64,000 bases of DNA, from assembly GCA_022266195.1 (NCBI GenBank), contig WHVY01000010.1, positions 818,501 to 882,500 on the forward strand, read 5' to 3'. Within the stretch, counting starts at the first letter, position 1, and each line of letters starts with the position of its first letter. Positions 1 through 9,316 of this stretch are shown piece by piece. The notes beneath the pieces are model-generated. The model saw nothing but the letters and a program-made list of their open reading frames with translations, searched no databases and was not told the DNA's origin. Origin of the DNA: Tetranychus cinnabarinus. Lineage: Eukaryota > Arthropoda > Arachnida > Trombidiformes > Tetranychidae. Made by a program: the position numbers and the translations under genes.

Positions 1-2108
1 TGGCTAACAATCAAAATATACAATTTACTAGATTGCTGTTCTCGGTCCGTTTAACAATTTATACAAGATTGAAATAACCTTTTCTGGATTAGCCTTGGTT
101 TAAAATACGCTTCGTTTGGCTTACATTTTATACATCTAAATCCGATATAATTTCAACAGGATGAACACCTTTTTGTTTGACTTTTTTCTCGAGTAGCCAT
201 TTTCCCCTTCGAATCTTCTCAAACTGTAATTTATCTGTTCTGGACATGACCCTGGGTGGAAATACATTCATATATCTATTGAACTTTCCTAATTTTATTT
301 CTTTCGCAATAACGGGAAACTAAACTCTCACCAAACTGGACAAGCTTCACGGCCATGGTTCACTCAATAGAGCCAAAAAATCCAAGGCTTGATATTAATA
401 TTATTTTTTGATGTAATTTGAAGCTCTTTGATTTGTTTGCTTCGACAGAGGAGTTTTAAATCAAAGTTTTTTGTTTGTTTTAACGGTGGGTTTAAAGATG
501 CAGGGAAACAGTCAAGGTCTGATTAATATACCATCAAAATTTCATAAAAGTTGAAAATAATTCAAGTGGAAATGCTAGACTGAATGGCAAATGAAGTAAA
601 CATTGAAACAGAGTCATGTAATTCCCAAATGTTTCCATTGTCTTCAAACCAAACCGTTTCCGACACTTACATTATTCTTAGTCTTGGTTTGTATTTAAAT
701 CCATCTAGAGACCAAACTAAATCAAATTAAATGAATAAAAAGCTATTTTAATATTCGTCACTCATTTTTCATTGTCGATAACACTGCAAGTTTCATTGAG
801 TTTCAATTGTCTACTAGAAAGGTTTTTAGGCTTTTATTTATGAATCCTTCCGTAAGTCCGATTTAAGCTAATTTCTGAACACAAAGTGGATCAAAAATAA
901 ATAATGATTTGATCATTTAACCATTGTTCAACCCTATTTCATAGTTTTCCGATGTTACAGATTTCTTTGGCGTTTCCGTCCTCTGAGTGAGACATCATCA
1001 TGTTCAACCTTATTTTGCCTGTGAAGAATCATAACTCGATCTATTTGCGAATCATCTCAATGATTATAAGGAAGTCCGATTGCGTCCGATTCTGAAATTC
1101 GTTTACCACTACTGGTTATCTGAACGAAAAAAAGAAATATTTTATGTTATTCCAAGCTGATGAAAATTGTGAATTAACCAGATTTTTTTATTGATACATG
1201 AGTTGCTATATTTTTTGTGCATTTCTAGAAATTAAAAGGTAGAACAGTTTTGCCTAAATGGTTTCAAAGTCAAATGATAGAGAAAAAAAATCCAAGGCTC
1301 GATTTTGAGTGAACTATTGATAGGATTTTTTGATGGGGTTTTGATTTCTTTGGATTTGATATTTTAGTGGAACAGAGAACGATTAAAGCGCAATCAACAA
1401 TAATGTGTGTTTGTTTAAATTGTAGATTTAAGGATGCAGGGAAACTCTCAAGGCCTGATCAATACACCAACAAAATTTGGCGAAAGTTTGTAATTCAAGT
1501 GGAAATACAAGTCTGAATAGTAAATGAAGTAACCATCCGTACAGAATCATGTAATTCCCGAATAGTTTCTTTGTGCTTCTGTTTACAATTATAGTGGGTT
1601 CGATTCGTTATTATCAATGTAATATATTCATAAGGTTTTTGCTCGTTTCGAGTGACATTTCTTCTCGTACTTTTCCTTTGTGTTTAGTAACATTCAAGGT
1701 CTAGTTCAAGAATATTTCCCAGTAACTATGTTATAACAAGATTCGCATGAAAAATGTCAATGCACTAATTAGACTAGGAGATAATTTATGAAATATATTC
1801 AAATTACAGCACAATCTTTCGAAATATATTTACTCGCATTCATATTCGTATGGAAAAATTCAACATCATGAATTGAAGTCATGATCAGAAGTAACTTCAA
1901 TAATTATTAAGTTGATAAAGTTGAAAATTGTAAAGGAAGAGATTTGCGTTGTCCGTGATCAACCATGAACCATAAACAATCATGTTTAACTTTACGAGTC
2001 CGTCCTGATGTCTGGTTCAAAAGCTTTTCGATCTTAGTGAACGTAGATAATTACTTCCAACGATTTTGTTCGCAATCATTGTGAACAATTTTCCGTTCTT
2101 TGGTTTTA
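1..2108. repeat. Segmental copy A, non-coding 3' flank of the broken TRMT2 copy
   Basis: No gene is supported here. From about 300 to 560 the sequence closely matches 5870-6130. About 830-1060 matches 12930-13120, and 1720-2108 matches 6370-6682 with indels. These are parts of the three-copy duplication carrying TRMT2 and Rpt4. About 350-650 is also repeated imperfectly within this copy at 1270-1560; both contain a run like GATGCAGGGAAAC. The pattern is typical of an old, indel-rich segmental duplication rather than of a transposon, because no terminal repeats or transposase reading frame are visible. Confidence 0.7.
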
Positions 2109-2670
2109 TCATTTGAACAGGAAGATCTGTATACGTTCAAAAATGAATATTAATTCTTGATGATTTGTTTGGGGAAATAAATCAACAGGAATTGCTGTGA
2201 TTGGGTTGAAATGACCTCCAAGAACGTTATCAGCGGGTCTAAATGCTTTCGATAAGTGAACAAAATTTGAAATAGCATTTATACTATCAGGTTTACTCGA
2301 TAAATAGGCTATTTGTTTAACTGGTTCAAATTCACGTAAAAGATTAAGAATTGAATTTTTCAAGCCACCTCTTTTTGGTTTAGTAATTACAACAACGTTT
2401 TTTTCTGAAATCAATTTCTTGAATAGTTCAGGTAAAACATCTAATATGTATCCTTGGAAAAATTGACAATTCGATATTCCGTTTTCCTGAGCATTTCGAT
2501 AAGCTCTATCAATAGTTGAAAGTGAAGGGTCGATGCCATAAATCTTTTTAACTTTTGATGCGATTCGACAATTGAGCTTCATAGCTTAAATTGACCAAAG
2601 GAGCAACTTGACTATTTATAGCATGGAGACCGTAGTTTATAAGTTTAGAACTTTGAGTACGATGAGACAT
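2109..2670 (-). pseudogene. TRMT2-like gene, copy A, internally deleted
   Basis: This is a broken copy of the gene at 6683-8094. The 5' piece (2670 down to about 2565) starts with ATG and encodes the same first 34 or so residues (MSHRTQSS at the start). It then joins directly to the C-terminal methyltransferase part. About 850 bp present in copy B are missing, including the intron, and the join is out of frame, so the N-terminal frame stops within a few codons. The C-terminal part stays open for 157 codons from an internal ATG at 2582. From residue 12 or so its protein is identical to copy B, including the lost catalytic cysteine (SSKP in place of SCNP). Either it is a recent pseudogene or the C-terminal frame is still used. 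Confidence 0.8.
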
Positions 2671-3202
2671 GGCAATTCAAAAATAAATAAACTAATAATC
2701 CATAAAAGGCACTGAGATCAAAAAGCAAACTTATCAATATGAGAAAATAAACAAAAATAAACAAAAACACGCTTTTTACAGTTTAACATGAAATCGAAAG
2801 ATGGCGATATCAACTTCAGGATTAATTCATTTAAAATCCAATCTATTAACGATTCGACTTGTATATTGTCGATTTTTGTCTGAAATCATCAAATATTCCT
2901 GCAAATGTCCTGGAGTATTAAATTTTGAAATAATCCTGCTTATTCAACTTTATTTTGTGAAAAATTCTTTGGTCTTAAAACTGTAAAACAAGGTTTTATT
3001 ACAAGCTAAATATTGAATGACAAGAGCTAATGTCATCAAGGAATGTTTCACCTCTCATGAAAGTTTCGTGTTCATCTCTCCGATTCCGTCAAGAAATCTT
3101 TCTGACTCTTTTCCTATTAATTTGATTTTTCTTGGTTTCAATTTTGTTTATTATTAAGTATTTAATATAAATATTCATTAATAAATAAATCTAGTTGATA
3201 AA
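2671..3202. promoter_or_regulatory. Shared divergent promoter region, copy A
   Basis: This is the intergenic spacer between the TRMT2 and Rpt4 starts, and it is also found at 8095-9062 and 13236-13836. A block of about 55 bp (2767-2820) is nearly invariant in all three copies. It contains AAGATGGCG at 2798-2806, which resembles a YY1/Pho site. The conservation among otherwise indel-rich copies suggests a core element of a bidirectional promoter; this is inference. Confidence 0.45.
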
Positions 3203-3280
3203 ATGAGTGCTGCTTCTGTTGCTAAACCATCTATTCCATCACAATCTGACCAGAGGCAAGGTATCATAACATTGACATGA
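3203..3280 (+). pseudogene. Rpt4/PSMC6 exon-1 stub, copy A
   Basis: The ATG and the first 20 or so codons match exon 1 of the intact Rpt4 gene at 13837, with several substitutions (MSAASVAKPS against MSAAAVAQPS). After QSDQRQG the similarity fades and the frame ends at TGA 3278-3280. No AAA+ coding sequence follows, because the nucleotidase gene begins at 3616. This is a truncated 5' end left by the segmental duplication. Confidence 0.8.
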
Positions 3281-3615
3281 CCGTGTGAGGCAATAACCCC
3301 AGTTACATATATATATCCGTGTATTTCATTATAATTAACTAAATGTAAATTTAATTTCCTTAAAAACATTTTTAACGAATTCTATTAAACTGGTAGTTAA
3401 CTCCATCTGTGATGTTTAAAAATTACTACCAAATCACCTGTCAGATGGTTGGTTAAAATAAACCTGGTTAACGTAATAGATCTTGTTATCTTCAACATTT
3501 TGTCACAACTGTTGACATCGACCAGCTATCTGCAACAGTAAATCATCATTAGTAAATCATAAATTGTAATTCATTAACATAACCATCATCATCATCAAAG
3601 TAAATATGTGATAAA
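3281..3615. other. Short spacer before the nucleotidase gene
   Basis: No gene is seen. This is the AT-rich 5' flank of the ENTPD-like gene and includes a short (ATC)n tract near 3585-3597. No clear TATA/initiator pair was recognised. Confidence 0.4.
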
Positions 3616-5633
3616 ATGGTAATTAATTGTAGATATAATTATATTCGGCTGCTTCAACGCCTGTTTTTCACTGGTAAAATTAGATTCATTCTAATTCTAA
3701 TACTTATAGGATTTGTTTTAATTTATTTAGTAAAAGCTTTTCAAAATGAAGACACATCGAATCATTTCAGTAAGTCAATTTTTCCTTATTTATAACATGG
3801 AACAGTTATCCTCAATCATTTTCTCTCATCTATTTTCTTCATTCAGATCTTAATAGTTTTGAATTTGAAGATTTATCATCTTCATCGCCTGAAAACCAAA
3901 ATTATGCAGTATTAATTGACGCTGGGTCGAGCGGCAGTCGTGTTCATTTGTACACTTGGCCACCACAATCAAGTGATGGTCGACGATTGTTAAGGATAAA
4001 AATGATGAAAGACAAATTAGGTAAAGATTTGTACAAAAAGATTACTCCAGGACTATCATCGTTTTCAGTAAATCCTCAAGATGCCTATAATTATATTTAT
4101 CCATTACTGGAGTTTGCCAATAATAATGTTCCGTCATTTAAACACAAGGAAACACCTTTGTACATATTTGCTACTGCCGGGATGAGATTATTATCTAAAG
4201 AATCACAGGATGCCATTTTAACTAATTTAAGAAATCGTATCAAGTCTAACAGTAGTTTCTCATTCAATCCTGCCAATGTTCAAGTGATTTCTGGTAAAGA
4301 AGAAGGAATTTATTCCTGGATTTCTGTTAACTATTTGCTTGGACGATTTGATCACTCTATGACCTCTGGAGTCGCCAAATCTTTAGTGGCTATTAATCTT
4401 GGTAACGGTATAACTACTCGCCCAAGAACTGTTGGGATGCTTGAAATGGGTGGAGCATCTGTTCAAATAGCATTTGAAATCACGTCCAAATATGAATTAG
4501 AGGAAATTCGGCGTCGAAGAGGTGTTAAAAGTCAAGAAGAAATGAAAGATGTTCTTGCTCAATTTAATCTTGGATGTTATTCACATGATAGTGATCACAG
4601 TTACCTTTTATATGTTACAACTTACCTTGGATTAGGTGCCAATGTTGCTAAAGATTCATATTTAAATTATATATTAGATCAACAGCTCAAGTACAACAAA
4701 GAACCAATCGTCAATAATTTTAAAAGTCTGAGCAATACAACAAATCAAAGTTATAATAATCTTCCGTCGTCAATCGGAGCAGAAGCTGTAAGAATAAATG
4801 AACCAACACCTCAACCTTCAATCACTTTAAAAGATCCGTGCTTGTGTAAAAATTGTCCATTAAATCGAACAGTTACCAGTTTAAATGGATCGCAATACAA
4901 TCTGAGTCTTATAGGAACCGGTGTTTTTGAACACTGTGAGGCAAATTTACGCAACTTAATTGCACCAAAGTATGAAATAAATCCAGTTTGTCCGGTTAAA
5001 AACACAACATGTCCTTTAAAACAGCTTTCAGAGACTAGAGTTTCTTTTGCTGATTCAGAATTTTTTGGTTTCTCCGAACTTTGGTATTCGATGGAAGACG
5101 TTCTAGGGGTTGGTGGCAAATACAATTATTTTAATTTCAAAAAAGCAGCAATCGATTATTGTTCCACCGACTATATTCTTTTAAAAGAAAGATTTTCCAA
5201 AAATCTTTATCCCAATGCTGACTCAAATCGTTTGTATGACCAATGTTTTAAAGCAGCATGGATAGCAACATTACTCCATGATGGTTTTAAAATGCCTAAA
5301 AGCTTTAAAAATTATCAATCAGCTTTATCAATTAATAATAATCAAGTTCAATGGACTCTGGGTGCTCTTCTTTACCGTATCGGAATTATGTCACCTTCTA
5401 ATGCAAAAGAGATTCAATCACATCCTGCTGTTGTTCCTGATTTATCAACTTTCCACAATTTATTGTTCCTCTTTTGTATGACTCTTGTCTTGGCTATTAT
5501 TGTGATCTACTTGAAACATCTTAATTACATGATAAATACTTCTGGTAAACTGAGTGAAATGTCAATCAAAACCGATCTTTTACGTAAGGTAAGACCTTCA
5601 GACACAATTATATTGATTGATCGCAATGAATAG
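3616..5633 (+). CDS. Ectonucleoside triphosphate diphosphohydrolase, Golgi/lysosomal ENTPD4/7 type
   Basis: This GDA1/CD39-family enzyme hydrolyses nucleoside di- and triphosphates. Two exons are proposed, 3616-3769 and 3847-5633 (77-bp GT-AG intron, frame maintained), giving 646 residues. A short cytosolic N-terminus is followed by a membrane helix at about residues 25-45. The apyrase conserved regions appear in order: DAGSSGSR (ACR1, about 76), ATAGMR (ACR2, about 160), GKEEGIYSW (ACR3, about 201) and LEMGGASVQ (ACR4, about 249). A second membrane helix lies near the C-terminus (about 592-610). Paired cysteines occur in the 380-450 region. Two terminal membrane anchors and the KHKETPLYI stretch point to the ENTPD4/7 branch, whose members act in the Golgi or endolysosomal lumen, often on UDP. 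All key motifs look intact. The gene lies between duplication copies A and B but is itself single-copy here. Confidence 0.93.
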
Positions 5634-6682
5634 ATCAATCATGATAATTGACAAAAAATAAATGCAAAAAATTATCTAAAACGACTGTCGTTGAATGACT
5701 GTTAATTGTTTTATTCACACCTATCAATCATACGCGGAAATTTAACGGTAAATAACTTAATCGTTTTTATGAATTTCCATTTGGTTGACCAATTTATTTA
5801 ATTGGTTAACTTTTACTGATAATGTTTACGCGATTGTTTCTGTTTGAACTTTCTAAGTTCTATTTCTTTCACAATTACGGGAAACTAAACTCTCACCAAA
5901 CTGGACAAGCTTCACGGCCATGGTTCACTCAATAGAACCAAAAAATCCGAGGTTCAATATTAATATTATTGTAAGATGTGATTTGAAGCTCTTTGATTTG
6001 TTTGCTTTGACAGAGGAGTTTAGTTTTAAATCAAAGATTTTTGTCTGTTTTAACGGCGGGTTTAAAGATGCAGGGAAACAGTCAAGGTCTGATTAATATA
6101 CCATCAAAATTTCATAAAAGTTGAAAATAATTCAATATAAATAATAATAATAAATTTAAGGTAATATCTAGATTCATCCGATTCTGAAATAGATCACCAC
6201 TACTAGTTTATATTCACGAAAAAAAGAAATATTTATGTTAAAATATTAACAAGTGGATATGAAAATGTGAATTAATCAGGTTTTTTTATTAATACGAAAG
6301 TAGCTATATTTTTGTGTATTTTCAGAATATGTTTTGAAAGTTCAACTCGTTTTATCAATGTAATATATTTCCATAGTCAGTAATTAAGTTTAACAAGATT
6401 TGCATTAAAAATGTCAATGCACTAATTAGACTAGTAGATAATTTATGAAATAAAAATTTAAATTGCAGCACAAAATATATTTCATCGTTTGAAGTTGAAC
6501 ATTGTAAAGGAAGAGATTTGCCTTGTCCGTGATCAACCATGAACCATAAATAATCATGTTTAACTTTATGAGTCCGTCCTGATGTCTGGTTCAAAAGCTT
6601 TTCGATCTTAGTGAACGTAGATAATTACTTCCAACGATTTTGTTCGCAATCATTTTGAACAATTTTCCATTCTTTGGTTTTA
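5634..6682. repeat. Segmental copy B, 3' flank of TRMT2
   Basis: Apart from the 3' UTR of the nucleotidase, this stretch matches copy A. About 5870-6130 pairs with 300-560, 6170-6330 with 1085-1250, and 6345-6682 with 1610-2108. Relative to copy A it lacks about 520 bp after position 6135, where a short TAA/AATA-rich run occurs. No gene is seen. Confidence 0.65.
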
Positions 6683-8094
6683 TTATTTGAACAGGAAGAT
6701 CTGTATACGCTCAAAAATGAATATTAATTCTTGATGATTTGTTTGGGGAAATAAATCAACAGGAATTGCTGTGATTGGGTTGAAATGACCTCCAAGAACG
6801 TTATCAGCGGGTCTAAATGCTTTCGATAAGTGAACAAAATTTGAAATAGCATTTATACTATCAGGTTTACTCGATAAATAGGCTATTTGTTTAACTGGTT
6901 CAAATTCACGTAAAAGATTAAGAATTGAATTTTTCAAGCCACCTCTTTTTGGTTTAGTAATTACAACAACGTTTTTTTCTGAAATCAATTTCTTGAATAG
7001 TTCAGGTAAAACATCTAATATGTATCCTTGGAAAAATTGGCAATTCGATATTCCGTTTTCCTGAGCATTTCGATAAGCTCTGTCAATAGTTGAAAGTGAA
7101 GGGTCGATACCATAAATCTTTTTAACTCTTGAAGCGATTGGAATAATTGCAGTTCCTATTTCACAATTAAGATCAATCACAACTGTATCTTTATCAATCT
7201 TTAACTTTTCAAACAAGCTATTATAGAGGACTTCGGCTCCACTAGTATTCACTTGAAAAAATGAATCTGGCGAAACATGAAATTTATAGCCCAAAAGTGT
7301 TTCACAGATTGTTTCATTGCCTAGTAATAGCTGGAAAGGAGCTATAACACTACTGCACCTTTCTTTCGGACAAGCCTGCAGAAAAGAAAGAAAGAAAATA
7401 AAGAAATCATCACAAAAATTGAACATTATTACGATAAGAATTAATAAAATTTTACCTGAAAGTATAACGAAGAAAGAGATAATTCATCGGCGACAGGTTT
7501 GAAAAAATCTAATAAACGAGATTTTTCGATTTTCAGCTCATTCGGTGTTAATATCTTAGGATGCAAAACACAGGTTGCCATTAATTGGTTTTCTTGGTTG
7601 CTCCGAACTATCAAACGTCTCCAATTACCAGTGGGTTTATCGAAATAAGTACAGATTCCTAACGGTGATACCGATTGAATATATTCTTGAAACTTCTTTG
7701 CTAATTTTTTATGACTGTCTTTTGTAGATATTGACAGATCAGGTTCAATACAATGAGTCGTCGACTTGCTTAAGGAATTAGAAAGAAATCCAACTAATGG
7801 AGTTTTACCATCATCACCTGGCCAAATGGAGAATTCATCTTTGTTACGATATCCAGTGATTAGTGGAGCTGCTCTTATTTCTTCTAATTCACAAGGTAAA
7901 CCATCAGGACGTAATTTTAGTTCACTATTAACACTGGCTAACTTTTTACCAACTACTGCAAGAATACTTTTGATAATTGATTGTTTTTTTGACAATTGAG
8001 CTTCATAGCTTAAATTTACCAAAGGAGCAACTTGACTATTTATAGCATGGAGACCGTAGTTTATTAGTTTAGAACTTTGAGTACGATGAGCCAT
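6683..8094 (-). CDS. TRMT2-like tRNA (uracil-5-) methyltransferase, probably catalytically dead
   Basis: Two exons, 8094-7456 and 7375-6683 (80-bp intron, phase 0), encode 443 residues. The order of segments follows TRMT2A/TrmA: an N-terminal linker (APLVNLSYEAQL), the central EYRNK-like segment (here GYRNKDEFSIW), then the Rossmann methyltransferase domain with FHVSPDSFFQVNT and a C-terminal VDLFPQT. Family members make 5-methyluridine-54 in tRNA. Three catalytic elements are altered. The CGTGT of the SAM loop reads CEIGT, DPPRAG reads KPKRGG, and the nucleophile motif SCNP reads SSKP. The final acidic motif (ELIFIFER) is kept. The protein lacks the RNA-recognition domain of vertebrate TRMT2A. 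It is divergently arranged with an Rpt4 remnant. A structural or tRNA-chaperone role is possible but unproven. Confidence 0.88.
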
Positions 8095-8757
8095 GGCAAT
8101 TCAAAAATAAATAGACTACTAATCAATAAAAGGCACTGAGATCAAAAATCAAACTCATCAATCTGAGAAAATAAACAAAAATAAACAAAAACACGCTTTT
8201 TACAGTTTAACATGAGATCGAAAGATGGCGATATCAACTTCAGGATTTAAAGTTTAAGTCATTAATTCAGTTAAAATTCAATCAATCAACAAATTAAACT
8301 TATATATTGTCGATTTTGTCCGAAACTCTTTAAATATTTCGAGTGTTTCTGAGAATTAAATTTGAAATAATCCTGCTTATTCAACTTTACTTTGTGAAAA
8401 ATTCATTGGCCTTTAACTATAACCGGGTTTTATTGCAAGTTAGATTGATTGACGCAAAGCAAGTTTGATTAAAAATCTCTTAATAAGTTTTCTTAAAAAG
8501 GATATATCCAAATGAAATAATCTGAAACAAAATTTTGCATGATATTGATCGATTAAAACTGATTGAAATTGTCATGAGCTTAAAAATTAAATAACTTCAA
8601 GAAATTCAAACTGTGCGCTTCTTTTGGTTTCTATTGACAAATCGGTTCATCTCAATGAAAGTGCAGTTTTGTGTTCATCTCTCCGATTCCATCAAGAAAT
8701 TTACCTGACTTTTTCTATTAATTTGAACGATAATTTGATTCAACTTTGCTTATTAAG
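8095..8757. promoter_or_regulatory. Divergent promoter region, copy B
   Basis: This is the 5' flank of the full-length TRMT2-like gene, matching copy C (13236-13800) over almost its whole length and copy A in part. The near-invariant block with AAGATGGCG lies at 8222-8230. In copy C the same sequence runs straight into Rpt4 exon 1; here it is interrupted at about 8750 by the insert that carries a syntenin-like exon. Confidence 0.5.
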
Positions 8758-8917
8758 CTCATAACGGTTTACTGATTGAACACAGATTGTTGGAAATTAA
8801 TGGACAAAATGTCGCCGGTCTTAAAGATAAAACCATTCGACAAATCATCGAAGAACTTAAAGGTGTTATCACCCTAACCATTTTGCCTTCAATAATTTTC
8901 AATCACATGTTTAAAAG
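8758..8917 (+). pseudogene. Orphan syntenin-like PDZ2 exon with splice sites
   Basis: This 160-bp stretch encodes a continuous segment resembling the second PDZ domain of syntenin (SDCBP): NGLLIEHRLLEINGQN, then VAGLKDK, then ITLTILP and a basic FKR end. Syntenin is a PDZ adaptor for syndecans. The segment starts right after an AG (TTATTAAG) and ends at AAAAG followed by GTATTG, so a whole exon with both splice sites seems present. The rest of a syntenin gene is not visible nearby. It lies in a roughly 290-bp insert (about 8750-9040) that copy C lacks. It is probably a transposed gene fragment; it could be spliced into a transcript of the region. Confidence 0.78.
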
Positions 8918-9062
8918 GTATTGTATAGAAAAACATGCATCAATAACTTGAGTATTTACAGTCAAACTGCGTCATATTCCATGTAAATTAATGTATATCG
9001 ATTTGTTCAAACTTCATTAATGTTTTCTCTTTTTTTTCTATAAAATAAATCTAGTTGATAAA

Positions 9063-9206
9063 ATGAGTGCTGCTGCTGTTGCTCAACCATCTAATCCACC
9101 ACAATTTGACCAGAGGGAAAGGAGCATAACTGATTATAGGAAGAAACCCCAGAACCTAGGATTTTTTTTGGCATCTTTTTGCTTATGCAGAAAGAAATTG
9201 GTTTGA
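9063..9206 (+). pseudogene. Rpt4/PSMC6 exon-1 stub, copy B
   Basis: The ATG and 32 or so codons follow intact Rpt4 exon 1 (MSAAAVAQPSNPPQ, DQRER, YRKK), with ITDY for ITEY and PQN for IQE. The similarity then ends and the frame runs on to TGA at 9204-9206 (47 codons). The exon donor and all later exons are absent; HR4 begins 110 bp downstream. If transcribed, the Rpt4 promoter copy could serve as an upstream promoter for HR4, which is speculation. Confidence 0.8.
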
Positions 9207-9316
9207 AGTAAACGTAGTCAATCCTGCCCTTGCTTATTCTTTTCGAAACGGACTTTGCTTTCGTTTTCATTTGGTTACTTAATATCAAGACGCATTTTCA
9301 TTTTTACATATTTATA

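Noticed and set aside
2801..2986. 61-codon frame beginning at the AAGATGGCG block
   Set aside because: The ATG belongs to the conserved promoter block; the frame is not kept in copies B and C.
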